A DNA stretch of 64,000 bases from Verrucomicrobiia bacterium (GTDB lineage: Bacteria; Verrucomicrobiota; Verrucomicrobiia; Limisphaerales; Fontisphaeraceae), in assembly GCA_026414565.1 (NCBI GenBank), contig JAOAIT010000038.1, positions 62,001 through 126,000 on the forward strand, given 5' to 3'. Position 1 is the first letter of the stretch. Each line of letters starts with the position of its first letter. Below are positions 8,166 through 17,386 of this stretch, in pieces. Made by a program: the position numbers and the translations under genes. The notes below the pieces were generated by a model. The model saw only the letters and a program-made list of their open reading frames with translations, was not told where the DNA came from and did not search any database.

Positions 8166-9302
8166 TTACACCTCCAGTTGCCGGTCAAATTGGGTGAGGT
8201 TTTTGATGCCGCGGCGTCCCACCACCACCATGTCCTCCATGCGCATGCCGCCCAGTTCGGGGTAATAAAGTCCTGGTTCAATGCAAATCACCTGCCCCTG
8301 CAGGAGGGTGTCCGGAGATTGATCCGCCACGAGGGGGGCTTCATGCAGCTCCAGCCCCACACCGTGGCCGGTGCCGTGGAAGAAGCCTTCTTTGCGGCGG
8401 GACTGCAGGCGGGTGGGGAAACCCTGCTGGTGAAAAAAGTTGAGCACGGCGGCATGCACTTCCCGGGCGGGGCGTCCATGGCGCAGATGGGCAAAGGCCA
8501 GTTGCTGGCCGCGGCAGACGGCGTCGTGCAGGCGCCGGAGGGCCTCCGAGGCGCGCCCCTTGACCACGGTGCGGGTGATGTCGCCGAAGTACCCGGTTTT
8601 CTGCGAGCGGGGAAAAACGTCCAGGACAATAGGCTCGCCCGCCCGCAGGACGCCATGGCCCGGCTCGTGCGGGTCACACGACTGCGCCCCGCCGGCCACG
8701 ATGGTGTTGCCCGGCACGCCGCCGGCCTGGTAGATGGCGGTGTTCATGATGGCCCGCAATTTTTCCGCGGTCAGCGGGCTGTTGTGGTAGGTCAATTTGC
8801 GTTCGCGCCCCACCTTGCAATTTTTCAGCACCTGCACGCCCTCGGCCAGCCCCACCTCGGCCATGATGAGGGCGGCGCTGATTTTTTTGATTTCCTCGCT
8901 GCTCTTGGTGGCGCGCTCGGGAAACAGCGGCCCGTCAGCCACCTTTAATTTGACTTTGAGCCGGCGCAACTGCCTGGCCAGCCCATAGGGGAAGTCCATG
9001 GGGGCCACCAGTTTTTTGATGCGTTCTTCGCGCAGGAGGGCGCGAATGACCCGGGCCAGGAAATCGTAATGGCCAAAGTGGGCGCCATTGTGTCCGGCTG
9101 CCGGGAAGGCGCCCAGCGGCAAAATCCGACAACGGCCCTTGAGGCGGCGCAGGCGGGCCACCTCCAAATCGGGCACGATCAGAAAACAACGCCCGCGCAA
9201 GCGCAGATAAACAAAGGGATCGGGCGACAACAGACCGGTGGCGTAAAGCATGTCCGCATTACGCTCGCTGGCGCCGTACATAACCAGGTTGGGAGACTTC
9301 AT
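8166..9302 (-). CDS. M24 family metallopeptidase (Xaa-Pro aminopeptidase-like)
   Basis: A 378-residue pita-bread-fold enzyme, probably a cytoplasmic dipeptidase or aminopeptidase acting on Xaa-Pro bonds. All five dinuclear-metal ligands of the M24 family can be placed: Asp228 (VLDVFP), Asp241 (YFGDITRT), His313 (GTGHGVGLELHE), Glu342 (CIEPGLYY) and Glu356 (MRMEDMVVV). Residues 1-130 form the creatinase-like N-terminal domain, so this is closer to Xaa-Pro peptidases (PepQ/YpdF type) than to methionine aminopeptidase, which lacks that domain. There is no signal peptide. It stands alone, convergent with the DUF2723 gene and in the same direction as the PQQ-repeat gene further upstream. Confidence 0.88.
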   Translation of the reverse strand: MKSPNLVMYGASERNADMLYATGLLSPDPFVYLRLRGRCFLIVPDLEVARLRRLKGRCRILPLGAFPAAGHNGAHFGHYDFLARVIRALLREERIKKLVAPMDFPYGLARQLRRLKVKLKVADGPLFPERATKSSEEIKKISAALIMAEVGLAEGVQVLKNCKVGRERKLTYHNSPLTAEKLRAIMNTAIYQAGGVPGNTIVAGGAQSCDPHEPGHGVLRAGEPIVLDVFPRSQKTGYFGDITRTVVKGRASEALRRLHDAVCRGQQLAFAHLRHGRPAREVHAAVLNFFHQQGFPTRLQSRRKEGFFHGTGHGVGLELHEAPLVADQSPDTLLQGQVICIEPGLYYPELGGMRMEDMVVVGRRGIKNLTQFDRQLEV

Positions 9303-9453
9303 GCTCAGTTGCCGGGCGTGGAGGCATCAAAGACCGCTTTGGGAATCCTGTCAAATGCGGATGCGCACAAGTTGTGCACAGGCGCCGCGCGAGCGTGGGG
9401 TGCGGGGGGCGAAGGCAGCCGGGCCCGGAGCTTCAGGCACACTGAGCCGACGG

Positions 9454-10728
9454 CTATTCTTCGATGCGGTACAGATGGGTGCGGGTGCGCAGGATCAGGG
9501 CGTTGCCCACCACGGCGGGCGAGGCCATGAAACCCGCGGGCAGGCGGTTTTCCGCCACTTTTTCAAACTGGCGTCCGGCTTTAATCACGGTGGTTTTGCC
9601 GTCTTCGCTGAAGAAGTAAATCAGGCCGGTGGCGGGCACGTAGAGGGGGGAGGCCGAATAATTGCCGCCAATGCGTTCGCGCCAGATTTCCTGGCCGGTC
9701 AGGGCATCCAGGCAGGAGGCCAGGCCCCCGTCATCCACCACAAAGATCAAATCGCCCACCAGCAGTGGGGACGGTTTGCTGGGCATGCTGCGATTGGTTT
9801 TCCAAGCTTCAGCGGGCGGCCGGGTGGGGTCCTGGGGATCCGGGCGCAAGGCGAGCAGGGTGCCGCGGGAGAAACCACAGGTCATATAGAGGAGCCCGTT
9901 GCCGTAGAGCGGGCGGCCGCTGGCCGAATGACAGGAGCGCTCCTCAAAACGCCAGAATTCCTTGCCGGTGAGCGGGTCATAGGCGTACTGGGCCTTGGCC
10001 CCCTGGCTGATCAGCAGCGGCCGGCCCTGCAACGTCACCACTTGCGGCGTGGCAAAGGCCTTGCGCAAGTCGCCTTCCATGAAGGGCTTGCCGTCGGCCC
10101 CTAAATCCTGAAAGTCAATGGACCGGTTCACGCGCCAGACGGTCTGGCCGGTGTCCTTGTGGAGGGCGACCACGTACTGATGATCACTGCCGTCGAAGTG
10201 GAGGATGAGGAGATTCTGGTACAGGATGGGCGACGAGCCGGCGCCGCGGTAATGGTTGCATTGGAAGTCGCGGCGGGTCCACAACACCTTGCCGGTGCGG
10301 GTGTCCACCGCGGCGGTACCGGGCGCCCCAAAGGTGACGTACACCCGCCCGGCTTCCATGGCCGGCGTGGGGGAAGCGTAGGAATTGAAGGGGTGGCAAT
10401 ATTGGGGGGTCTCCACTTCAAAAAGCAGCAGATCATGCAATATTTTGCCGCTGGCCGCATCCACGCAAACCGCGTAAAGACGGGTGCCGTTTTCCGCGGC
10501 GGTCGTGAGCCAGATTTGATTGTCCCATATCACCGGCGAGGACCAGCCCTTGTCGTGAATGGCGGTCTTCCAGCGGACATTGGCGGTTTCGCTCCACGTG
10601 GCGGGCGGGCGGGCGGTTTTAGGAGCGTGGCCGTCGCCGGTGGGGCCGCGGAATTCCGGCCAGGCAGCTTGGACGGTCAAGACCAACCCCATGAAGCCAC
10701 CCAGCCAGGGGAATATAAGTTTTTGCAT
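9454..10728 (-). CDS. Exported PQQ-like beta-propeller repeat protein
   Basis: A 424-residue protein with an N-terminal signal peptide (FPWLGGFMGLVLTVQA, then AWPEFRG) and the repeat pattern of eight-bladed PQQ/BamB-type propellers. The recurrent blade motifs are of the kind A-x-[DT]-x-x-TG-K-x-LW: AASGKILHD, TRTGKVLWT, KDTGQTVWR, PLTGKEFWR and ALTGQEIWR. The opening W-P-x-FRG-P-x-GDG is typical of a large paralogous family in Planctomycetota and Verrucomicrobiota. No PQQ-dependent dehydrogenase catalytic residues or haem motif were seen, so a scaffolding or binding role is more likely than quinoprotein catalysis. It is divergent from the hybrid histidine kinase. Confidence 0.82.
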   Translation of the reverse strand: MQKLIFPWLGGFMGLVLTVQAAWPEFRGPTGDGHAPKTARPPATWSETANVRWKTAIHDKGWSSPVIWDNQIWLTTAAENGTRLYAVCVDAASGKILHDLLLFEVETPQYCHPFNSYASPTPAMEAGRVYVTFGAPGTAAVDTRTGKVLWTRRDFQCNHYRGAGSSPILYQNLLILHFDGSDHQYVVALHKDTGQTVWRVNRSIDFQDLGADGKPFMEGDLRKAFATPQVVTLQGRPLLISQGAKAQYAYDPLTGKEFWRFEERSCHSASGRPLYGNGLLYMTCGFSRGTLLALRPDPQDPTRPPAEAWKTNRSMPSKPSPLLVGDLIFVVDDGGLASCLDALTGQEIWRERIGGNYSASPLYVPATGLIYFFSEDGKTTVIKAGRQFEKVAENRLPAGFMASPAVVGNALILRTRTHLYRIEE

Positions 10729-10824
10729 GGCATGAAGATAACTTGGCCGCAGACATTCGCCAATGGGGAAAACTCCCGGCAGGAAAAAGTGGCCCGGGAA
10801 TCTTGGGCTTGAGCTATTACAGAA

Positions 10825-10852
10825 TTGAACTTTTCCCTGAGTCCCCTAGCAT
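10825..10852 (+). promoter_or_regulatory. Candidate sigma-70-type promoter for the hybrid histidine kinase
   Basis: TTGAAC (10825-10830) is followed, after 16 bases, by TAGCAT (10847-10852), 33 bases before the ATG at 10886. A run of about twelve A residues follows at 10864-10874. The spacing and the relatively AT-rich setting fit a housekeeping promoter, but the match is by eye only. Confidence 0.35.
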
Positions 10853-10885
10853 ATCCATGCTGTAAAAAAAAAAACTACGTCGCCC

Positions 10886-13800
10886 ATGCAGTTAAGTTCG
10901 CGGCTGCCAAAAAAACTCAGTCCCTTTTTGACTTTCGGGGTGGCCATCGTCTTCCTGCTCGTCCTGGATGCAGCACTCATCCAGGTGTTGATCACCCGCA
11001 CGGAGCACTTCTTTCGCTTAAATTTTCAGGAAACCGCCGAACTGATGGCGCAAACCCTCCCTTTGGAGGAGATTCGGGCATTGGAAGGGCGGCCGGAGGA
11101 TGTGCACAAACCCGTCTATGAACGGCTGAAAGCGCAATTTAAAGCCCTGCAGAAAAGTGTGCCGGACTGCCGCTTTATTTATTTGCTGGGGCGCCGGGCC
11201 GACGGGCGATTGTTTTTCTTCCTGGATGGCGAGCCGCCGGAATCACCGGATTATTCGCCGCCGGGGCAGGTGTTTTCCGAGGCTCAACCGGGCTTTTATC
11301 AGGTGTTTGATCGGTGGATGCCGTTGGTGACCGGGCCCAACACTGATCGCTGGGGTACTTGGGTGACCGCGCTGGTGCCGCTGAATGCGGGGCGCAAGGA
11401 CGGCGTGCCGGTGGTGTTAGCCCTGGATTGGGATGCTTCGGACTGGAAGCGGCGGGTGTTTCGGGAGGCCATGCTGCCGGTAATCGTTTTTACATTGGCC
11501 GTACTGATCTTTTTGGGATTTTGCCTGGGATTGTTCAAACACCGGATGAAACTCGGTCTGAAGGCGCCAGCGTGGATGGATTATCTGGAAAGTGGCATTG
11601 TGGTGGGTTGTGGTTTCATTCTGACGGGGTTGGTGGCCTGGCTGGCGCACCAGGCCGAGGGCCGCAACCGCCAGCAGGTGTTTCAGCATTGGGCCACCAT
11701 TCGCATGGCGGCGCTCGCCAAAGCCTTGGATAATGTGGTCAATGTCGAACTGGAAGGCTTGGGCCGCTTTTTCGAGGGCAGCGAGTCGGTGACCTGGCAG
11801 GAATTTCAACTTTTCGCGGGATATTTGACGCGCCATGGCGGCGTGCAGGCCTGGGGATGGATGCCGGCGATCCCGCCAGCACGCCAGTTTCCTTTTGAAC
11901 AGGCCATGCGGGCGGAAGGTTTCACGAACTTCTGGATCTGGCAACTGGACGAGGCGGGGCAGCAAGTGCCGGCCACCGGCCGGGACATTTTTTATCCGGT
12001 GACATTCCTGGCGCCGTGGAGCGGCAACCAAAGAGCGCAGGGCTTTGATGCCGGCTCGCATCCCGTGCGCCGGCGCGCTATGGAGCAGGCCGAACACAGC
12101 GGCTGGGCCACGGCCACGGATGTCGTTGCGCTGATTCATGACCGGGAGCACCAACAGGGGATGGTGATTTACCGGCCGGTGTATGCAGAAAAGCCCTCCG
12201 GCACGTTGTCGGGCTTTGCTTTTGCAGCCTTGCGATTAAAGGATTTTCTGCAGCAGGTGGTGACGGATCGGCTGGTGCCTTTGGAATGGTATATCCTGGG
12301 GACACCTCATGGGACGGGAAAGACGGCAATCTCCATCAGTCCAGATGCTCAACAACCATGTTTGGTTTATTCCTGTTCTGTGCTGGCGGCGGGCCGGGTG
12401 CATGAATTGCGCGCCCTGGGCTTGGAAACCTTTGAAAAACTTTATCCCAAGCGGGCGGGGATCATGACGATGGTGGCGGGGGTCTTTCTAAGCGGCGCCC
12501 TTGGGGTATTGGTGGGGTTGGTGCGTCGTTATGAAGCGCGGCTGGAGCTGGAGGTGGCCGAGCGCACCCGCGAGCTGCGCGAGAGCGAGGAGACCTTCCG
12601 CAAGCTGTTTGAGGATTCGGCTGATCCCATCATGTTACTCAAGCAGGGCCGTTTTGTGGGGTGCAACAAGGCCACTTTGCGCCTGCTGCAGGCCAGTGAC
12701 TCCAGCCAGTTGCTGGGTCGCACGCCGCAAGACATTTCTCCCTCCCGCCAGCCGGATGGGCGTAATTCGGCGGCGGCGGCGCTGGAGTACATGCAACGGG
12801 CGGAGGCGGAGGGGGGGTGTCGTTTTGAATGGGAAGTCCGGCGCCTGGATGGGCAATCCTTGCTGGTGGATGTCTCACTGGTGCCCATCGTGGTGAAGGG
12901 GGAGAAGCATCTCTATGCCACCTGGCGGGACATCACCGAACGCAAGAAAGCCGAGCTGGAGCGAGAGCGGCTGCAGACGCAGCTCATTCAGGCGCAGAAG
13001 ATGGAATTGGTGGGCCGGCTGGCGGGCGGGGTGGCGCATGATTTCAACAACATGTTGCACGTCATCCTGAACTACACGGAGTTGACCCGCGAGGATTTAC
13101 CGCCGCACCATCCCCTGCAGGAAAATTTGAAGGAAATCAAGGATGCCGCCCAGCGCTCTGCCGATCTGACCCGCAAGCTGCTGGGCTTTGCCCGGCAACA
13201 AACGATTTCCCCCCGGGTGCTCAATCTTAATGAATCGGTGCAGGCCATGCAAAAGACGTTGCAGCGGTTGATGGGCGAGGAGGTGCGCCTGGTGTGCGTT
13301 CCCGGCCCCAATTTGTGGCCGGTGAAAATGGATCCTTTGCAATTGGATCAAGTCCTGGCCAATCTTTGCGTAAATGCGCGGGATGCCATTGCCGGGGTGG
13401 GCACGGTGACGATCGAGACGCACAATGTGACCGTGGACGCGGCTGCGGCGGCCCAAATGGAGGACTGCCTGCCCGGGGATTATGTCATGCTGTCGGTGCG
13501 GGATACCGGCTGCGGTATGACGCCGGAGGTCAAGGCGCGCATCTTTGAACCGTTCTTTACCACCAAGGAGGTGGGTAAAGGCACGGGGCTGGGGTTGGCC
13601 ATGGTGTACGGCGTGGTGCAGCAAAATCATGGCTTCATCCATGTGGAAAGCCAGCCGGGGCAGGGAAGTTGTTTCCGTTTGTATTTCCCGCGACATCAAG
13701 GAGCTGCCGAGGTCTCCTCCGCGCCCGCAGGCATCAAATCCAGGCCCGAAATGGGTCATGAAACGGTGCTGCTGGTGGAAGATGAAGCCGCCGTGTGGCG

Positions 13801-14149
13801 GGTGGTCAAGACCAAGCTGGAGCGTTTAGGGTACCGGGTGCTGGTGGCGGGGAGTCCGGCGGACGCTCTGCAACTGGCGGAGCAGGCGCGCAATGGCATA
13901 GATTTGCTGCTCACCGATGTGGTGATGCCCGGGATGAATGGGCGCGAGTTGTATCAAACGCTGCTAAAGCACCACCCCCGGCTGAAATGCCTGTACATGT
14001 CCGGTTATAACGCCAACGTCATCGTCGAGCGGGGGGTGGTGGAAAAGGGCATACACTTTCTGCCCAAGCCGTTCAATTTGTACACCCTCAGCGTCAAACT
14101 GCGCGAGGTGCTTGACGGGCCGCCGGTGGATTCCTCCCGCCCGGATTGA
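10886..14149 (+). CDS. Hybrid sensor histidine kinase with two extracytoplasmic regions, PAS and receiver
   Basis: A 1087-residue membrane sensor. Order seen: transmembrane segment (about 12-32), a first periplasmic region (35-190), two membrane segments (about 193-212 and 230-256), and a CHASE-like periplasmic domain (270-500) with the segment GVQAWGWMPAIP. Then come another membrane segment (about 515-537), a short coiled coil, a PAS domain with PAC end (ITERKKAELE), HisKA with the phosphorylatable His near 717 (GGVAHDFNNML), HATPase with N box (NLCVNARDAI), G1 (DTGCGM) and G2 (GTGLGLAM), and a C-terminal receiver from about 955 with acceptor Asp near 1010 (LLTDVVMPGMNG) and Lys in FLPKPF. 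CHASE domains bind small extracellular ligands; which one is unknown. No cognate regulator is adjacent. Confidence 0.88.
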   Translation: MQLSSRLPKKLSPFLTFGVAIVFLLVLDAALIQVLITRTEHFFRLNFQETAELMAQTLPLEEIRALEGRPEDVHKPVYERLKAQFKALQKSVPDCRFIYLLGRRADGRLFFFLDGEPPESPDYSPPGQVFSEAQPGFYQVFDRWMPLVTGPNTDRWGTWVTALVPLNAGRKDGVPVVLALDWDASDWKRRVFREAMLPVIVFTLAVLIFLGFCLGLFKHRMKLGLKAPAWMDYLESGIVVGCGFILTGLVAWLAHQAEGRNRQQVFQHWATIRMAALAKALDNVVNVELEGLGRFFEGSESVTWQEFQLFAGYLTRHGGVQAWGWMPAIPPARQFPFEQAMRAEGFTNFWIWQLDEAGQQVPATGRDIFYPVTFLAPWSGNQRAQGFDAGSHPVRRRAMEQAEHSGWATATDVVALIHDREHQQGMVIYRPVYAEKPSGTLSGFAFAALRLKDFLQQVVTDRLVPLEWYILGTPHGTGKTAISISPDAQQPCLVYSCSVLAAGRVHELRALGLETFEKLYPKRAGIMTMVAGVFLSGALGVLVGLVRRYEARLELEVAERTRELRESEETFRKLFEDSADPIMLLKQGRFVGCNKATLRLLQASDSSQLLGRTPQDISPSRQPDGRNSAAAALEYMQRAEAEGGCRFEWEVRRLDGQSLLVDVSLVPIVVKGEKHLYATWRDITERKKAELERERLQTQLIQAQKMELVGRLAGGVAHDFNNMLHVILNYTELTREDLPPHHPLQENLKEIKDAAQRSADLTRKLLGFARQQTISPRVLNLNESVQAMQKTLQRLMGEEVRLVCVPGPNLWPVKMDPLQLDQVLANLCVNARDAIAGVGTVTIETHNVTVDAAAAAQMEDCLPGDYVMLSVRDTGCGMTPEVKARIFEPFFTTKEVGKGTGLGLAMVYGVVQQNHGFIHVESQPGQGSCFRLYFPRHQGAAEVSSAPAGIKSRPEMGHETVLLVEDEAAVWRVVKTKLERLGYRVLVAGSPADALQLAEQARNGIDLLLTDVVMPGMNGRELYQTLLKHHPRLKCLYMSGYNANVIVERGVVEKGIHFLPKPFNLYTLSVKLREVLDGPPVDSSRPD

Positions 14150-14172
14150 ACCGCCGGGCTTGGGGGCAGGCA

Positions 14173-15468
14173 CTACTCGGGCAGAGGAGGCAGTTGGAGA
14201 TCCGTGGGCGGACGCCCCACGGTCGGCCGCTGAAAGGTCTCCCCATAAGCGGTGAAGCCGGGGAGAAATCCGCCGTGACAAAGGAAGAACTGCCCCTGCT
14301 CGATGCCGCCAAAACGGTCCAGGCGATCGGCCTTGCCGGTGGAGTCATGGCTGAAACGGGCCTGCGTCAGCTCGAGCCATTGCCCCTGCGGCGTGCGAAT
14401 CCATTGATTGCCGTAGAGGGCTTTGCGCACGAGGTGGCCGGTGCTGCCGCCAAAATTTTCACTGAAACTATAGAGCCCGCGCAGATAGCCGCCCTCTTTG
14501 GGGGCGCGCCAGCTTGAAATCAGGATCCATTCCTTTTTTTCCGGGTGGAAATAATAGCCGGAAAAGATGGTTTGCTGCGGCGCCACGGGCTTGGCGGTGA
14601 CGATGAACCGCTGTTTTTCGCCGGTTTTCCACAGGTATTTGAGATGGCTGTGTCCGCCGGTGCCTTCGTTGCCAAAATCGCCTGCATAAACGTCCTGGCC
14701 TTTGGCCACCAGTTGGACGCGGTTTTCCTCGGGCACCTTGGCGCGGTCCACGGCCTCGTTGCCGCTGTCCCAGACACTGAAAATAATGCGGCGTTCATTG
14801 CGGCTGTTGACCTGCATGCCGAAGTAGCCGCGATGCCAGCCGCAGGCCATGTAGTAGGTGGTGACGGGGTCTTCCAGACCGGTCATCTCGCAATAGAAAG
14901 CCTCCACCTGGACCTCCTTGGGCACGGTATAAAACCAATGCACGGACGCGGCGTTGCGGCGGGATTTCAGGTTGAAATGAGCGCCCGCCACCGACGGACC
15001 GTCCAGCTCCAAGGCCTCAATATCCCCCGCCGCGGTGCCTTGGGCATTCCCAGATTCCAAAGTAAAACGGTAATAGCCGTTGGTGGGGATGGAGAAACGC
15101 CCGAAATCCGCCCTGAGGGTGTTGGTGCCCTGGCCGGTGACGGTGGCTTCGGCACTACGGCCGGCCAGGGTAAGGCGCAGCCGGCTGGTGCGGCCCTCGG
15201 GCAACCGCAGCGCGACGTGCACCTGCAATTCTCCCGGGGTTTTGAATTGCCCAAACCACAAGACTTTCAGCTCCGGGTTTTGCCAGCCACTGATGAGACC
15301 GGTGCGGGAGGAGATGCGCAGGCCGTCCGGGTCAGGCTCCACGTAGGCGGTATAGGCAGGGATGCGCAGGGTGGCGGCGTGAGCGCCGCAGAGCGCCAAA
15401 ACCAGGCAGGCCAGCGCGGCCGGCATGACGCGCCGCGGGTGGCCTGGATTTTTTTTCATAGTGAACAT
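14173..15468 (-). CDS. Secreted DUF3472 domain protein
   Basis: About 431 residues with an N-terminal signal peptide (hydrophobic AALACLVLALCGAHA, then ATLRIPAYTAY). The first half resembles the DUF5077-type beta-sandwich that often precedes DUF3472; the second half has the DUF3472 pattern, including TTYYMACGWHRGYFGMQVNS, RRIIFSVWDSG and FGNEGTGGHSHLKY. Members are secreted proteins of Bacteroidota, Verrucomicrobiota and Planctomycetota, often beside glycan degradation genes, and their biochemical role is not established. Start: ATG at 15468, with a second in-frame ATG at 15459; both give the same signal peptide. Longer upstream frames lack a leader and are unlikely. The gene is convergent with the histidine kinase and divergent from pdxH. 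Confidence 0.75.
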   Translation of the reverse strand: MFTMKKNPGHPRRVMPAALACLVLALCGAHAATLRIPAYTAYVEPDPDGLRISSRTGLISGWQNPELKVLWFGQFKTPGELQVHVALRLPEGRTSRLRLTLAGRSAEATVTGQGTNTLRADFGRFSIPTNGYYRFTLESGNAQGTAAGDIEALELDGPSVAGAHFNLKSRRNAASVHWFYTVPKEVQVEAFYCEMTGLEDPVTTYYMACGWHRGYFGMQVNSRNERRIIFSVWDSGNEAVDRAKVPEENRVQLVAKGQDVYAGDFGNEGTGGHSHLKYLWKTGEKQRFIVTAKPVAPQQTIFSGYYFHPEKKEWILISSWRAPKEGGYLRGLYSFSENFGGSTGHLVRKALYGNQWIRTPQGQWLELTQARFSHDSTGKADRLDRFGGIEQGQFFLCHGGFLPGFTAYGETFQRPTVGRPPTDLQLPPLPE

Positions 15469-15656
15469 GCGTGCAATGTAGGAGATAATCGCCCCAAGGC
15501 CAGCGTTAATTGAAAACCTTGGGGGGCCCAACCGGAGGGAACTGGGGCAGGGGGCGGGGATTTTGGGGGGCCAGCTTTGGGCTTGAAGCGACGGGGCGGT
15601 TGGGGTTGGAATATAGCCCTTGTCGGTGCTCGACAGAAAGGGAGCGGAAGTTGGAC

Positions 15657-16241
15657 ATGGATTGGAACACACCAAGCCTGGCCGCCTTGCTGGCGGGCAT
15701 CTGGGAACGCTTGGAGCTCGGGGCGGAACGCCGGGAGGATGCCTGGCATTTGGCGGCCCTGGCCACCGTAGATGCCGGCCGGCCGGCCGTGCGCACGGTG
15801 GTCTTGCGGGCGGCCGATGCCGAGCGGCGGGCCCTGGTGTTTTACTCGGACGCCCGGGCCAACAAAATCCAGCAACTGCAAATCCAGCCGCGGGTGGAAT
15901 GGTTGTTCTACGATCCGGTGGAGCGTATTCAGTTACGCGCCCGGGGGGTGGCGGTGGTGCATCATCAAAACGCGGTGGCCGAGGAGATCTGGCGCGCCCG
16001 CCCGGATTTGAATTACCTGCGGTATCTTTCGCCCCTGCCCCCGGGGACGGGCCTGCCAGCGTTTCTGCCGCCGCAGGTGGAGGTGGCCTCGGAGCATGAG
16101 CTGGCCTTCCGCAACTTTGCCGTGGTGATTACCACGGTGGAGCGTTTTGACTGGCTGGCGTTGTTCCCAGACGACACCCACAAGCGGGCCGAATTCACCT
16201 GGAACGGGGACGGGTACGACTCGCGGTGGATGGTGCCTTGA
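15657..16241 (+). CDS. pdxH: Pyridoxamine 5'-phosphate oxidase-family protein
   Basis: A 194-residue FMN split-barrel protein. Family features include AALATVDAGRPAVRTVVLRAA (the first FMN-contacting strands, here 11+ residues of a longer pattern), YSDARANKIQQLQ, VEWLFYDP and, at the end, RAEFTWNGDGYDSRWMVP. True PdxH ends in a R-L-x-P motif that binds pyridoxal phosphate; here the end is R-W-M-V-P. This and the unusual mid-region suggest a PdxH-like (Alr4036-type) flavoprotein whose substrate could differ from pyridoxamine phosphate. The ATG at 15657 follows GGGAGCGG at a good distance and is chosen over a longer in-frame opening. The lipoprotein gene follows by 50 bp. Confidence 0.72.
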   Translation: MDWNTPSLAALLAGIWERLELGAERREDAWHLAALATVDAGRPAVRTVVLRAADAERRALVFYSDARANKIQQLQIQPRVEWLFYDPVERIQLRARGVAVVHHQNAVAEEIWRARPDLNYLRYLSPLPPGTGLPAFLPPQVEVASEHELAFRNFAVVITTVERFDWLALFPDDTHKRAEFTWNGDGYDSRWMVP

Positions 16242-16291
16242 GGCAGGAATCCGGCTTTACAAGGCGGGGGGAGTTTGCCAACCTGCGGTGC

Positions 16292-16672
16292 ATGATGCGA
16301 AACGTTGCGCGGCTAGTGTTTTTGGGCGGTCTCCTCCTGCTGGTGGCGGGGTGTCACACCATTACCAATCTGACGCCGGCAAGTTTGCCCCGGAACCCCA
16401 GCGGACTCTATCCCGTCGAGGTCAAGTTTGATCACCGCGAGCAGGCGTTGCGGCAGGATTCCATCCGGCCCCTAGTCATGATCCAGGATCAAACCTATCC
16501 CATGGAGCGCACGCGCTTGATGAAAAACCGGTGGGAAACCTTGATCCCGGTGCCGGCCGATCAGAAAGAGGTCTATTACCGCTTCAAATTCGAGTACTGG
16601 GTCAACGCCTTTCCTGAGCCGCGGCAGGACAGCAAGCTGTCCCCCACTTACAAGCTGACCATCAAAGACTGA
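16292..16672 (+). CDS. Small predicted lipoprotein
   Basis: A 126-residue protein with a textbook lipoprotein signal peptide: basic start (MMRNVARL), hydrophobic core (VFLGGLLLLVA) and the lipobox VAGC. The mature part is about 105 residues, with beta-strand-like alternation and a stretch of aromatic residues (YYRFKFEYWVNAFPEP) resembling a small Ig-like or sandwich fold. I do not recognise a family. Two adjacent ATG codons (16292 and 16295) could both start it. It lies between pdxH and ispD in the same direction with short gaps, so co-transcription is plausible. Confidence 0.6.
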   Translation: MMRNVARLVFLGGLLLLVAGCHTITNLTPASLPRNPSGLYPVEVKFDHREQALRQDSIRPLVMIQDQTYPMERTRLMKNRWETLIPVPADQKEVYYRFKFEYWVNAFPEPRQDSKLSPTYKLTIKD

Positions 16673-16700
16673 TGGGGCTGGCGGTGGCCTTCCGGTTTCC

Positions 16701-17375
16701 ATGAATGCCGCCATCATTGTGGCTGCCGGCTCCGGCACCCGCATGGGCGCGGGGGTGGACAAGTTGTTTCTGCCGCTGGCCGGCCAGCCGGTGGTGCTGC
16801 ATGCGTGGCGGCAGTTGGATGCCTCGCCCTGCGTGCAGCAAATAATCCTGGTGGTGCGCGAGGGGCAGCAATCGCGCTTCTCCGCGCTGGCTCAAGACAC
16901 CCGCCTTGCCAAACCGTTCAAGGTGGTGGCCGGCGGGGCCGAGCGGCAGGACTCGGTGACCAACGGCCTGGCCGCCCTGGATCCGGCCGTCGAATGGGTG
17001 GCCATCCATGATGGGGCGCGCCCCTGTGTCAGCCCGGAGTTGATTGAGGCGACTTTCAAGGCCGCCATGCAACATGGCGCCGCTGTGGCCGCGCAAAAAG
17101 TCACGGACACCCTCAAGGAGGCCGATGCCGCGGGGTTGATTCGGCGCACGGTGGATCGCACCCATCTCTGGGCGGTGCAAACGCCGCAGACCTTCCGCGT
17201 GGACATCATCCGGCGGGCCCTGGCCGCTGCCCGTCAGCAGGGGCTGAACCTGACTGATGACACCGCCGCCTGCGAGCTGATTGGCCAGCCGGTGGTGTTG
17301 GTGCCCAGTCCGGCGCCGAATCCCAAGATTACCTATCCGGTGGACCTGCTTTACGCGGAGCGGTTGCTGCGCTAA
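16701..17375 (+). CDS. ispD: 2-C-methyl-D-erythritol 4-phosphate cytidylyltransferase
   Basis: Third enzyme of the methylerythritol phosphate route to isoprenoids; it joins CTP and MEP to give CDP-methylerythritol. The 224 residues have the nucleotide-binding start IIVAAGSGTRMGAGVDKLFLP, where the Arg and Lys bind CTP phosphates. Also seen are GGAERQDSVTNGL, the DGARPCVS segment, the VTDTLKEAD region and TPQTFR followed by TDDTAACEL. Length is typical of a stand-alone IspD, without fused IspF. The polyprenyl synthase two genes downstream uses the end product of the pathway, so the gene order is biochemically coherent. Confidence 0.93.
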   Translation: MNAAIIVAAGSGTRMGAGVDKLFLPLAGQPVVLHAWRQLDASPCVQQIILVVREGQQSRFSALAQDTRLAKPFKVVAGGAERQDSVTNGLAALDPAVEWVAIHDGARPCVSPELIEATFKAAMQHGAAVAAQKVTDTLKEADAAGLIRRTVDRTHLWAVQTPQTFRVDIIRRALAAARQQGLNLTDDTAACELIGQPVVLVPSPAPNPKITYPVDLLYAERLLR

Positions 17376-17386
17376 TTTGGCGTTCC

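Noticed and set aside
5444-8281. A 945-codon open frame on the minus strand across the DUF2723 gene
   Set aside because: Shadow of a GC-rich gene: the translation is rich in His, Gln, Arg and Pro with no domain pattern, while the plus strand has clear family motifs.
10863-10875. Run of about twelve A residues before the histidine kinase
   Set aside because: Considered as a terminator for the minus-strand gene or a slippage site; it lies upstream of both divergent genes and outside any reading frame.
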